Assembly (NCBI GenBank): GCA_015068525.1
Contig: SVKJ01000016.1
Coordinates: 1 to 32,546 of the forward strand
Direction of reading: 5' to 3'
Source: Oscillospiraceae bacterium
Lineage (GTDB): Bacteria; Bacillota; Clostridia; UMGS1840; HGM11507
Length of the DNA stretch: 32,546 nt
Shown here: piece by piece, positions 11,001-17,234 of the stretch
How positions within the stretch are numbered: the first letter of the stretch is position 1
How the letters are laid out: each line of letters opens with the position of its first letter
The notes under the pieces: model-generated
Seen by the model: the letters and a program-made list of their open reading frames with translations, nothing else
The model's database searches: none
Told to the model about the DNA's origin: nothing
Made by a program: the position numbers and the translations under genes

Positions 11001-14000
11001 ATAAGATGTTGCAAAGGTATCATCTGTAAACCATCCATCAAACTTCCATCCGTCTTTTGAAGGTTTCAAAGGTTCAGTTACTGCACTTTCATTTTCAACT
11101 TTCTGTTGAACTGTCGTTCCGTTTCCATCATAGTTAATAAAGTTTATGGTATGAACTACTTTTTCAGTCCACTTAGCAACTGCGGTTTTATTTTCTGTAA
11201 CAGTTACTTTCATACCATCTGAAACTTGCGCACCATCAATAAACCAACCAACAAAATTATATCCGTCTTTGGTAGGTATAGGTAAATTATTATATGTAGA
11301 ATCATAGGTAACAGTCATTGAAGATGGATTTACACTTCCACCGTCAGCATTGAATGTTACTGTATATGTTTCTTTCTGCCATACTGCGTAAAGTGTAACC
11401 ACTCCGCCGTTTTCTGCAGTAAGATTTTTAACACTATGGTTGTTGTCATACACCTTTTGTCCGTCAGGTGTTGTTGCCCAACCTGCAAATTTATAGCCTG
11501 TTTTAGTGTATGCATTTGACGACAAAGTTTTTTCTACATCGTAAGTAAATGACTGGTCAGCCATTGTACCTGTTGCCATCAAATCATTTTTATCAAATTT
11601 AACAGTGTAGTTGTTTGCTTTCCATACTGCATACAAGGTAACAGTTGCTCCGTTTTCAGCTGTAAGATCAGAAATTACTTCCCCATCTGTCAAATCAACG
11701 GTTGTACCGCCCTGAGTTTTTGACCAGCCAATAAACTGATATCCTTCTTTTTCAAACACATTCGTGCTAAGAGCCGAAGTTGTACCATATTTATGGGTAG
11801 AATTACTCATTGTGCCTGTACCATTTGATGAGTTGTAGGCTACATAATATGTATTTGCTTCCCATATTGCATAAAGAGTATATGTACCCTGTGTATCTAA
11901 AAGATTTTTAACAGCCTGAGAATCAGAATAGAAAATACCGCTTCCGTCCGATAAAGTGTTCCATCCTTTAAATGTGTAACCATTTTTTGTAAATGCATTC
12001 GCTGTTAAGTTAGCCTCAACATCATAGGTAAGAGTCTGATTTTGCATCTGACCCTGACCGCCATTGACATCAAATGCTACATTATATGTAATCGCTTCCC
12101 AAATTGCATATAAATCTATAACTGCACCATTTTCAACAGATAAGTTTTTAACGGATTGACCATCAGTGTACATAACATTACCTGTTGGAGTTTGCGCCCA
12201 GCCTTTAAATGTATAACCTGTTTTGGTAAATCCATTTAAGGTTAATGCTTTTTGTTCGTTGTATTCAAATGAGAGTTCAGCCATAGTACCTGAACCTGTA
12301 TTTGAATTGAATTTAACTTTATATGTGTTTATCTGCCATTTTGTATAAATGGTAAGATTTGCCGTTACAGGCTGAGTGAAGTCAACCTGAGTAGTTAAAC
12401 CGCTATCCGCGAAGTAACCTTTAAATGTATATCCTTCTTTTGATGGATTTTCAGGTTTTATGATTTTTTCGCCGTCTATAACATCAAGTGTTATTGAATC
12501 GCCGTTTGCTTTATAATTCTTTATTTCAACCTTAAATACATCTTTATCAGTCCATTTTGCTTTGGCTGTTGAGTTTTCTGTAATTGCAACAGTTCCACCT
12601 TCAACAATCTGATTTATTCCTACAAACCAACCTGCAAAGTTCATAGCAGGGTTAGAGTGTGTCGGTACAGGAAGAGTTTGATACGTTTCTCCATAAGTAA
12701 CAGTAACAAACGAAGGTGTTACCTGATTTCCGCCGTTTGCATCAAATGTAATAGTATATGTTTTTGCAGACCATTTCGCTATAAATGTTACATTATCTGT
12801 TACTACATAATTTGCATCAACTTGCACATTTCCAGCATACCATCCATTAAAAGTATAACCATCTTTTGTAGGTATTGGTAATGTTCCAACTTTATCATTA
12901 TAATTAATTTGTTTTGTAGCAGGTGTAACAGTACCGCCATCAGCATTAAATGTTATTGTATAAACATTAGGAATCCATTTTGCTGTAAATGTTACATTAC
13001 CTGTTACTGTATAATTTTCGTCAACCTGATTAGCTCCTATAAACCAACCGCCAAAGGTATAACCTTCTTTTGTCGGTGTAGGTAATGTTCCGACTGCAGT
13101 ATTCTTATCAACTGTTTTTGTTTCAGGTGAAACTGTACCGCCGTCAGGGTTAAATGTTACTGTATATTTACCTGTGTCAGGTGTCCAGTGTGCAACTAAA
13201 GTCATATTCCCGGAAGCAAGATCAGTAGGATTAACAGGTGACTGATTCTGGTAATACCAACCTGCAAATATATATCCTGATTTTGTCGGTGTAGGTAATT
13301 GTGTACCAAACTGACTGTTTAAAAGAAGTGTCACTGTAGCAGGAACACCTGTACCCCCGTTTGCATCAAGGGTAATTGTTGCGGTAAGTAATGGCCCCGG
13401 AGGAGGTGTTCCTCCGCCTCCGCCTCCGCCGCCGCCACCGCCGGTAGCGTCAGTTTTGAAGGTTGCAGATGTGATAATATTTATATTGTTAAACACAGTT
13501 TCTGTTCTGTAATTATCAAAGTGGACATTTGAATTTATATTTTTAACGACAACATTTTCTCCTACTGTCACATTAACAAGTTTAACTGTCGCAGCACCTC
13601 TTACTAATAGTCTTCCCTGAACTTTAACATTGGTAAGTGTAACTGTAGATAAGTTGGCACCATCACCTATAACTAAGTCACCGGGAACAGTAAGATTTGA
13701 TAAATTAATATTTTCATGCCTTATAAGTGAACTGTCAGCACCTGTGGACGAATAAGTACCTCCAGTTACAAAATAAGTTTTGAATATATTATGCATAAAC
13801 TGAGCAAACTCTGCTCTTGTTATATTATCTTTAGGTGTAATTTCGCTATCCTGATTACCGTTTACATAGCCTTTTTTAGCAAGAATTGACAAATATTCTT
13901 TTGCCCATGCGCTGATATTCCAGGAGTCAGTAAATCTATTTAAAGAAGAGTAATCAGAAGATGACAAAACAAGCGCTCTTGCTAAAACTGTAAACGCTTC

Positions 14001-14381
14001 TTCTCTTATGATAGGGTCATCAGGGCGCATAGTATTACCCGCGTCACCTACAAAAACACCCATGTGCACTGCTTTAGCGATATCGTCATAATACCACTGA
14101 GAAGAAGACACATCGTAAAATCTCGATATATCCGTCTTGATATTCGCACCAAAAGCTCTTACGATAATTGCAGCCATTTCTGCTCTTGTAAGATTCACTT
14201 CGGGGTCCAGATTACCGTTTTCCTTTCCGTAAAGTATCTGATTTTTAACTGCGGCATTAAGAGCCTCAGTTGCCCAGTAATCCTCACTTGGATATGTACT
14301 TGCACCTACTGTTACGGTAAAGAATGATAAAATTACCGCAAGAACAAATACAAGTGATGTTAGTTTGAATACTTTTTTCAT
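2058..14381 (-). CDS. Giant SLH protein with about 40 InlB B-repeats (4107 aa)
   Basis: A secreted cell-wall protein. Signal peptide at residues 1-27; three SLH domains at about 28-77, 84-137 and 147-197; a hydrophobic, Asn/Val-rich beta segment at about 215-310 that looks like part of a solenoid; poly-Gly at about 313-325. From about 330 to 3372 there are roughly 40 modules of 65-80 residues with the GYxFxGW core and a closing (A/T)KW or AVW, the Listeria-Bacteroides (InlB B-repeat, Flg_new) family. A degenerate module at about 3373-3484 leads into an unrecognised, Asp/Glu/Lys-rich, probably helical region to 4107, ending in a short beta-like tail. The start is ATG with AAGGTGG upstream, 52 nt after the 239-aa gene. 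Known B-repeat proteins act in adhesion or as spacers; that role here is inferred. No sortase motif is seen, so anchoring is by SLH. Confidence 0.93.
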   Translation of the reverse strand: MKKVFKLTSLVFVLAVILSFFTVTVGASTYPSEDYWATEALNAAVKNQILYGKENGNLDPEVNLTRAEMAAIIVRAFGANIKTDISRFYDVSSSQWYYDDIAKAVHMGVFVGDAGNTMRPDDPIIREEAFTVLARALVLSSSDYSSLNRFTDSWNISAWAKEYLSILAKKGYVNGNQDSEITPKDNITRAEFAQFMHNIFKTYFVTGGTYSSTGADSSLIRHENINLSNLTVPGDLVIGDGANLSTVTLTNVKVQGRLLVRGAATVKLVNVTVGENVVVKNINSNVHFDNYRTETVFNNINIITSATFKTDATGGGGGGGGGGGTPPPGPLLTATITLDANGGTGVPATVTLLLNSQFGTQLPTPTKSGYIFAGWYYQNQSPVNPTDLASGNMTLVAHWTPDTGKYTVTFNPDGGTVSPETKTVDKNTAVGTLPTPTKEGYTFGGWFIGANQVDENYTVTGNVTFTAKWIPNVYTITFNADGGTVTPATKQINYNDKVGTLPIPTKDGYTFNGWYAGNVQVDANYVVTDNVTFIAKWSAKTYTITFDANGGNQVTPSFVTVTYGETYQTLPVPTHSNPAMNFAGWFVGINQIVEGGTVAITENSTAKAKWTDKDVFKVEIKNYKANGDSITLDVIDGEKIIKPENPSKEGYTFKGYFADSGLTTQVDFTQPVTANLTIYTKWQINTYKVKFNSNTGSGTMAELSFEYNEQKALTLNGFTKTGYTFKGWAQTPTGNVMYTDGQSVKNLSVENGAVIDLYAIWEAITYNVAFDVNGGQGQMQNQTLTYDVEANLTANAFTKNGYTFKGWNTLSDGSGIFYSDSQAVKNLLDTQGTYTLYAIWEANTYYVAYNSSNGTGTMSNSTHKYGTTSALSTNVFEKEGYQFIGWSKTQGGTTVDLTDGEVISDLTAENGATVTLYAVWKANNYTVKFDKNDLMATGTMADQSFTYDVEKTLSSNAYTKTGYKFAGWATTPDGQKVYDNNHSVKNLTAENGGVVTLYAVWQKETYTVTFNADGGSVNPSSMTVTYDSTYNNLPIPTKDGYNFVGWFIDGAQVSDGMKVTVTENKTAVAKWTEKVVHTINFINYDGNGTTVQQKVENESAVTEPLKPSKDGWKFDGWFTDDTFATSYTFGTVINEQTAQIINIYAKWTANTYKVSFNANGGTGTMADQNFTYDETKNLTLNSFTKTGYTFKGWAFYPNGMKMLENENSVSNLTKEDNGTVALYAVWEANTYYVSYNASNGTGTMINSTHKYDTLSQLTLNAFTKEGYHFIGWSKTQGGTTVDLTDGTAVSTLTTQKDGVVTLYAVWEANTYYVSYNGNGGTGSMPNSTFTYDVSGTLTANTFTRTGYTFRGWSLTQNGTKAYDNGAAVTNLTAVNNGTVTLYAVWTPVTYIVRYNAINATGGQMTDDTFTFDTSYNLKQNGFERTGYTFLGWAEIDGATTIKYADKNLVKNLADTQDEVFNLYAVWEANSYTVRYVGTYATNTSSVGQTYESKHVYDETDNLTPNLFERTGYTFLGWTTVNPNPSLRTFALLRNTAGVIYEDLDEIKNLAAEDGAVVELYPVWEANTYYVAFNGNGATNGSMSDQELTYDVETALTSNGYTRTGYKFVGWATDAQGQKVYDNNALVKNLASEKGEIFTLYAVWEEISYTVSFNGNGATSGTVADQTFKYTETKALSDNQFVKTGHTFLGWSTNSNATTATYTDKAQVSKLRDTEGTVTLYAIWKANEYTLTFDVNGGNQVTPSSITVTYGANYPSLPQPTMNGKYFAGWFTDKDIWTKEIKQGNIVEITANTTVYAKWTDKVPYTVTFVGFNADGSNKTETVLSGEKAVKPTADPQKEGHTFGGYFADNTYSTTFDFDNTVINSNTSIYVKWTANTYTVTFDANGGTTATSEIKVEYNKAVGELPSATRDGYAFGGWYVEDTKVDATYVVKGDVTFKAKWIANAYTVTLDANGGTVTPATIPVEYNKQVGTLPTPEKTGYTFDGWYIQDTKVDASYVVKGDVTFTAKWTAKTYTLLFNANGGSVTPDRMEVTYDANYQSLPTPTHSDSQMKFAGWYTDKVNWTGEIKAGNKVEITQNTEVFARWTNKETFTVTFKGFNTDGTDKTETVIDGETVTNHGTLTEEGYTFGGYYADSSYQTQFDFDTAITKDTTIYVKWTLNTFTVTLFPNGGTVNPSEIVVSYNNKVGTLPIPERKGYNFLGWYLDGTLVNENYVVKENVTFKAKWEAKRFKIKFNGQGNTDGEMNDITYVYGTVQQLNTNLFVKTGYIFRGWAFKTDKDNVIFTNGQNLHTWLPAESLVEPDGTINLYAVWKPITYRVHFVGNGASGSMMYMDFVYDVEQKLTKNTFVREGYNFGGWNTEENGTGITYEDEESVKNLTSEYDGKDVFLYAIWNGVQSTVTFDVNGGNSVTPATMDVTYGDKYAGLPTPTHSDTTMNFAGWYIEGTDILVTNGATVTIINDVTLVAKWAQDIYYNVTFNTDGGTSIAPQSVIENGKATRPAVDPEKTGYAFKGWYKDASFINEYDFNSKVVSDTVIYAKWAANKYTVKFHPNGGTGSMADMPFAYDVEQALAENTFEREGYTFVNWFMVTDGVERNFADKESVKNLTSEDGVVVTLYAKWEAKRYTVSFDSNGGTDVSSQSVEYGKTAVKPTDPSRYGYTFDGWYVGDELYNFATPLKKDIALTARWIPQTYTVIYSGNGATGGTHPNSTFKYDTTYRLPANGYEKTGYGFKGWAETSDGPVKYKDYQDGLYNLAEPNGTITLYAVWEPNEYTILYDGNDGQIWDSYTSVIFDSNVTVANGYNAAKWGYTLKEWNTKKDGSGTTYALGQTFKYNIPKDITLYAIWQPNEYRITFDTMGEGTVTPNFITVTFDGKYPELPTPAGTSQNFVRWEIDGVEIRQGMTVDITEAKTAKAIYSTKNVYTVTIKDYNGTGNDYVYTLEEGSTIKQPSDPTVTGLTLEGYYTDNTYSTRYIWGDTILGSVIIYAKLEVSKYDVTFKASSQIGGENVTTHGNRFVIRDVPYGTVIRPNDYYAEDYQSVLTGNHYFQNWMIDDERLPADKDFEYVITSDITFEAYYTVKAQEAGGKNYVQFVTNGGSYVEPQTVEAYHRVQKPQDPEKDGYTFVGWYTDSQLTNEFDFETALETNQTLILFAKWAKESYTVSFVDTILGTVTAPVTVNYNETMEGKMPSDPVADGWKFDGWYTDEFRTNLFDATTKITEDITLYAFWLKDVGSGTTYRVSFDTKSDITIPDVYVAKGLPVTEPMVIMTKDGYRFDAWYLNGTVYNFNLPVESDITLVANWIKVYKVSFETDGGSAVAPITVDENKTATKPLTDPEKDGFVFFGWFTDKECSDENKFDFSTPITSDITLYAKWVDEEDLTPVKVTFHYNAWTGDTLAGDPIELYAGQSIDNVTLKDKKYADVDFFDEDSVYAGYVKDSSVSDIYTEKYQDMLEYDWWYQDADGRWQLFDENVVVNSDMDVFLKVKRISININAPSLSKNPFTFNVFYEDDTRIIDSIKNLMYTQDTVYILNNGGRSNGHLEVINLARDLLTQDDKIIEKLIEKNIIDENYNILIQEIMVRYSQVLGEENVEKFIVDSAKEQLDGSNEKLIEEFVEYFDKMATSTDASDKAYIKDMLAKSIVYTNQQQHIKDYTEMHFSKDFLVSLGFTETEAEHITKDKFHEWIENNTNEVIAKVVDYIVDNDDVEEIDNYSHIVVEYLDNHQDVKDEVVDGIIETNYRADLDKLVYEVNNKDKFTVNERTIFIANGLKAKLEKDYSYKSIISKVPAKIIDKVFEIYPEEKAKEIYNGAFESLKTQTEQAMDDLENGAEVAYIDCGLNFIINPVDDIYTPLYNSFVDILENDSRADKIKDKIKYDENEYLPELVELLSVKSLFNGDIANETTTHSGYQLKDFNYYYNLVLNAVILGDDAVTKYKELFSEDEIDEILVGYEDLALKYANILAEFLDGYANGTKDPDNKYFDKVEGIIKSKFPEQFDKLLNWYKDSPINKKYESDDYAKFRKAVREAYERYDMITDAIFDDEYIDKALSKLDKILVAENTTYTDFNGTTHNNADIYEITVKGKTGRFVVVNEDIYEISIEGNVITIAREWQN
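4265..13395 (-). repeat. InlB B-repeat array, about 40 modules
   Basis: I counted about 40 copies of the (Y/W/F)xFxGW core, allowing degenerate copies such as GLTLEGY and NFVRW near residues 2850-3000. Three module types alternate: short ones starting VTFNADGG, longer ones with GTMxxxxFxYD and SVKNL, and ones with GGYFAD and FDF. Nucleotide stretches such as TGTATTTGCTTCCCATAC recur many times, so the array is a substrate for recombination and hard to assemble from short reads. Confidence 0.9.
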
Positions 14382-14432
14382 TAAAGTCGTCCACCTTTCA
14401 TTGCTTTAATATCTATAGTAAATGGATATAAT

Positions 14433-15152
14433 CTACATATACTCATTTATATAATAAGATTTCGTAAGTTGTTTCTTTTCATGATATGCATTATCAATTT
14501 GTGTAACAAGGTCAGTGCTTTGCCCTGCATTCTTTAAAACCTTTTCAAGTTCTGAAAGCACATTTGCAACCTCAGTATCACACTCTTTCTCGAGAGCTGA
14601 AAGTTTAGGAAATCCGTAAGACATAAGTTCCTTTTTTTTGGCTCTTTTTTCCTCAACCGTCGGAAGATGCTCAAACTGACTTAATGCCCAACTTTCAAGT
14701 GCTGATAATTCGCTTGTAAATCTCGCTTCAATTACATAAATCTTGCCGACAAGTTCTGCTATTTTTTCATTCGTTTCATTTCCCTTATTTTCATTTGCAG
14801 AAGTTTCGGGCTTTTTAGTCTGCCCTGTGGAATCATTTTTATTTTGTTTTACTTCTTCAACCGTTGTTTTACCAGTAATTATATTTATAACTTCTTCTTC
14901 TGTTATGTTACCTTCGGTAAATTCTTTTTTTTCTTCCTCAGTAAGAGGCCTTACATTTTCAACTCCTGCCTCTTTTAAGGCTTCCTGCTCTTTTTTTGCA
15001 CTTTCTTCCTTTTTTATATCAAGGTTTTCTTTTGTTTCAAAAAGTCCATCTTTTACTGCTATGATAAGGTCATAATTATATATTACTGCGGTTGCAATTG
15101 CAATTAAAAAAGCTGCAACAACACACAAAATTATTATTCTCTTTTTACTCAT
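14433..15152 (-). CDS. Membrane-anchored coiled-coil-like protein, unrecognised
   Basis: A 239-aa protein I do not recognise. Residues 1-4 are basic, and 5-25 form one strongly hydrophobic segment, probably an uncleaved anchor with the rest outside the cell. Residues about 40-130 are a charged, low-complexity linker rich in Glu, Lys, Thr and Asn. Residues about 130-225 are Glu/Lys/Leu-rich with heptad-like spacing and a single Cys, suggesting a coiled coil or helical bundle; the chain ends YYINEYM. The start is ATG with AGGTGG 6 nt upstream. It is the first gene after a perfect consensus promoter and is followed 52 nt later by the 4107-aa SLH gene, so it may help export, tether or assemble that protein. 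This role is inference from position only. Confidence 0.8.
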   Translation of the reverse strand: MSKKRIIILCVVAAFLIAIATAVIYNYDLIIAVKDGLFETKENLDIKKEESAKKEQEALKEAGVENVRPLTEEEKKEFTEGNITEEEVINIITGKTTVEEVKQNKNDSTGQTKKPETSANENKGNETNEKIAELVGKIYVIEARFTSELSALESWALSQFEHLPTVEEKRAKKKELMSYGFPKLSALEKECDTEVANVLSELEKVLKNAGQSTDLVTQIDNAYHEKKQLTKSYYINEYM

Positions 15153-15184
15153 CTATTCCACCTCGCAAAAACTTAGTTGCTTTC

Positions 15185-15202
15185 TTGGGTACAAAAACCC
15201 AA
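15185..15202 (-). promoter_or_regulatory. Small hairpin in the leader of the surface locus
   Basis: TTGGGT (15185-15190) and ACCCAA (15197-15202) pair around a 6-nt loop in the 5' untranslated leader between the promoter and the 239-aa gene. No uridine tract follows, so it is not a terminator. It may affect leader stability. Confidence 0.35.
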
Positions 15203-15223
15203 TGTAGATAATTATACTATTTT

Positions 15224-15252
15224 ATTATAATATTTTATACCCTGAATGTCAA
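15224..15252 (-). promoter_or_regulatory. Consensus sigma-A promoter of the surface locus
   Basis: Read on the minus strand: TTGACA at 15252-15247, a 17-nt spacer, then TATAAT at 15229-15224. Both boxes are perfect matches at optimal spacing. It directs transcription into the 239-aa gene and, with only a 52-nt gap, the giant SLH gene. Confidence 0.88.
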
Positions 15253-15320
15253 GTAAGATAGAGATATTTATATTAGTTTTTTTTGGATATTTTTTTAGAT
15301 TAGAACACTCGTTTGAAAAT

Positions 15321-15355
15321 ATCACCAAAAAAGGGACTGTCTCTTTTTTGGTGAT
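15321..15355. repeat. 13-bp inverted repeat around GGGACTGTCT
   Basis: ATCACCAAAAAAG (15321-15333) pairs with CTTTTTTGGTGAT (15343-15355); the loop GGACTGTCT can pair further (GAC with GTC). On the minus strand it is followed by ATTTTC and could back up the yabE terminator. The high symmetry also fits a small dispersed palindrome or an insertion-sequence end remnant. It lies in the 260-nt gap between yabE and the surface-locus promoter. Confidence 0.5.
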
Positions 15356-15380
15356 GGTTTGTTTCTTTTTTTATAATAGC

Positions 15381-15404
15381 AAAAGAGGATGCTTTCGCAT
15401 CCTC
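15381..15404 (-). terminator. Rho-independent terminator of yabE
   Basis: GAGGATGC (15385-15392) and GCATCCTC (15397-15404) form an 8-bp GC-containing stem with a TTTC/GAAA tetraloop, 8 nt after the yabE stop. On the minus strand it is followed by TTTT. A run of T before the stem makes it usable in both directions. Confidence 0.85.
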
Positions 15405-15412
15405 AAAAAAAT

Positions 15413-16420
15413 TTAATCTAATATATAAACCTTTACATTTCTTACACCAAACTGTAAGCATTCACTTTTTGTATCCATATATAAGTCAATTCTGTTGCCT
15501 TTTATAGAACCACCTGTATCTCCTGCTACGGCATATCCATAAGTGAAATTACCGTTAGAAGATTCTATATACAGTTTTGTTCCAAGTGGAATAACTGACG
15601 GGTCAACTGCAACAACCCCTCTTTGAGATTTCATTCCCGATGCAGTTCTTCCTTTTAAGCAATATGCAGTAGCACGGCACTCGATAACTCTTGAAGACCT
15701 GATTTCCCCGCTTCTTGAAGTTTGCACCGAAGCAATAACTCCATATTCTAAAACTTTATTGACAGGCTTTTTGGTAATCTTTTCAGAAACCAACTCTTTT
15801 TCAACAATCTCACCGTTATGTTTAACAACACGATAGGTAAGAGTTTTTTCACCATTAACGCCTTGTTTGGACACTCTTGTGTTACCTGAGGCAAGATTAT
15901 AGTTTGCTTTTCTTGTTGTTTCAAACGGAACAGATTCAACTTCAGTTATTTCTTCATATACTTTTTTAATAACTTCAATTTTCATACCGTCTGTGATAAC
16001 AGCATCTCTCGGTGTAACGAGCAACATATCATCAGCGATTGCTACTCCGGTTTTAGAAAGAACATCCGAAACAGTAGTTAAAGTTGTAAATATTTTTTCG
16101 TCATTTCCGTTAACACTCAGTGTTATCTCTTTTGCTCTTTTAATTTCAATATGTTTAATTTCCTTTAAGTCAGCGTTTAAGTCTAAGGACAATTCATCGA
16201 ATTCGCTAACCTTGATTCCTGCTTCCTTTAGTGCATCCTCAACAGTTTTTGAATATACAAATGCTTGTTTGACCACTCCGTCGTCACTTACTGTAATTTC
16301 ATATTTCGTTAGATTAAGCATAAGCGCAATTGCAGATACTGACATTACAAGAGCCAGACTGCAGATAATTAAGGATTTCAAAGAAAAACAGGACTTTAAA
16401 TATCCTATTATCTTTTTCAT
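15413..16420 (-). CDS. yabE: YabE-like protein: DUF348 x2, G5 and 3D domains
   Basis: A 335-aa exported cell-wall hydrolase-type protein. A hydrophobic segment at about 15-37 is the signal or anchor. Two DUF348 repeats (about 40-80 and 95-145) are followed by a G5 domain (about 153-228, EITEVESVPFETTR) and a C-terminal 3D domain (about 245-335) with ATAYCLKGRTASG and the Asp-containing DTGGSIKGNRIDLYMD; three conserved Asp residues name the 3D fold and form the catalytic site in MltA/Rpf-like enzymes. This is the B. subtilis YabE architecture, a peptidoglycan-acting family similar to resuscitation factors. The start is ATG with GGAGGA upstream. It has its own consensus promoter and terminator, so it is monocistronic. 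Confidence 0.92.
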   Translation of the reverse strand: MKKIIGYLKSCFSLKSLIICSLALVMSVSAIALMLNLTKYEITVSDDGVVKQAFVYSKTVEDALKEAGIKVSEFDELSLDLNADLKEIKHIEIKRAKEITLSVNGNDEKIFTTLTTVSDVLSKTGVAIADDMLLVTPRDAVITDGMKIEVIKKVYEEITEVESVPFETTRKANYNLASGNTRVSKQGVNGEKTLTYRVVKHNGEIVEKELVSEKITKKPVNKVLEYGVIASVQTSRSGEIRSSRVIECRATAYCLKGRTASGMKSQRGVVAVDPSVIPLGTKLYIESSNGNFTYGYAVAGDTGGSIKGNRIDLYMDTKSECLQFGVRNVKVYILD

Positions 16421-16485
16421 AATTCCTCCATTTTAAAATGTAAATTTTTGGGTTAAATTGTCGTGTTTTTTAACAACGGTTACTT

Positions 16486-16514
16486 ATTATACACAAAAAA
16501 ACTTCATTTGTCAA
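16486..16514 (-). promoter_or_regulatory. Consensus sigma-A promoter of yabE
   Basis: On the minus strand, TTGACA at 16514-16509, a 17-nt spacer and TATAAT at 16491-16486, again a perfect consensus. It lies in the 132-nt gap after rnc and gives a leader of about 60 nt. I see no clear terminator between rnc and this promoter. Confidence 0.88.
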
Positions 16515-16552
16515 GTTTTTTTATTTTCATAACTATTATATACCCTTTTTTA

Positions 16553-17224
16553 CTAAATTATTCCTAATTTTAAAAGTGCAGTTTTTGCCGCCTCTTTTTC
16601 TGCGTCTTTTTTTGTTTTGCCGACACCTTTTGCTATAACTTTTCCGTTTAATAAAACCTGTGATGTAAAGACTTTATTGTGATCAGGGCCTTCTTCTTTA
16701 ACAATTTCATAAGTAGGTGCAAAAGCATTATCTTTTTGCACGAATTCCTGCAAAACTGTTTTATAATCTTTAATATTTCTTCTTTTAACATTAGATTCAA
16801 TTTCTTCTTGCAAAAGGTTTATTATAACCTTTTTAGCACACTCAATCCCGCCGTCTAAAAATATTGCTGCAAAAACTGCTTCCAAAGCATCAGATAATAT
16901 AGATGGTCTTCTTCTTCCGTCTGACTGCTCTTCGCCTTTTCCCAAGTGAATTTCCTCGCCAAGCCCAATTTTTAAGGCAATTTTATAAAGACATTCTTCG
17001 CAAACAACATTTGCGCGTACTTTTGTAAGTTCCCCTTCGGGTAAATCTTTATAATTTTTATACAGATATTCAGCAACGCTGAACCCTAAAACCGAATCAC
17101 CTAAAAATTCAAGTCTTTCATTATTTCCTGAAAATTCACTTTTTCTTAAATATGATTTATGGGTAAGTGCATTATCAAGAAGCATTTTATCACGAAAATC
17201 ATATCCTAAATTTTTCTCTAACAT
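16553..17224 (-). CDS. rnc: Ribonuclease III
   Basis: A 223-aa cytoplasmic endoribonuclease that cleaves double-stranded RNA in rRNA maturation and mRNA turnover. The catalytic signature NERLEFLGDSVLG (residues 35-47, with E39 and D43) and the second acidic pair in SDALEAVFAAIFLDGG (about 111-126) are intact. The C-terminal double-stranded-RNA-binding domain (about 152-223) ends in the GKTKKDAEKEAAKTALLKL helix. Length is normal for the family. It starts at ATG 10 nt after the ftsH stop, with AAGGAA inside the end of ftsH, so it belongs to that operon. In many Firmicutes rnc lies with acpP or smc instead, so this placement is less usual. Confidence 0.96.
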   Translation of the reverse strand: MLEKNLGYDFRDKMLLDNALTHKSYLRKSEFSGNNERLEFLGDSVLGFSVAEYLYKNYKDLPEGELTKVRANVVCEECLYKIALKIGLGEEIHLGKGEEQSDGRRRPSILSDALEAVFAAIFLDGGIECAKKVIINLLQEEIESNVKRRNIKDYKTVLQEFVQKDNAFAPTYEIVKEEGPDHNKVFTSQVLLNGKVIAKGVGKTKKDAEKEAAKTALLKLGII

Positions 17225-17234
17225 AACACATCAA

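Noticed and set aside
14064..14327. Plus-strand open frames opposite the giant gene and the housekeeping genes
   Set aside because: They lack ribosome sites and family features, and they lie opposite genes with clear motifs.
2058..14381. Possibility that the giant gene is an assembly artefact
   Set aside because: The frame stays open for 4107 codons, modules are diverged rather than identical, and both ends are distinct domains; still, the copy number should be confirmed by long reads.
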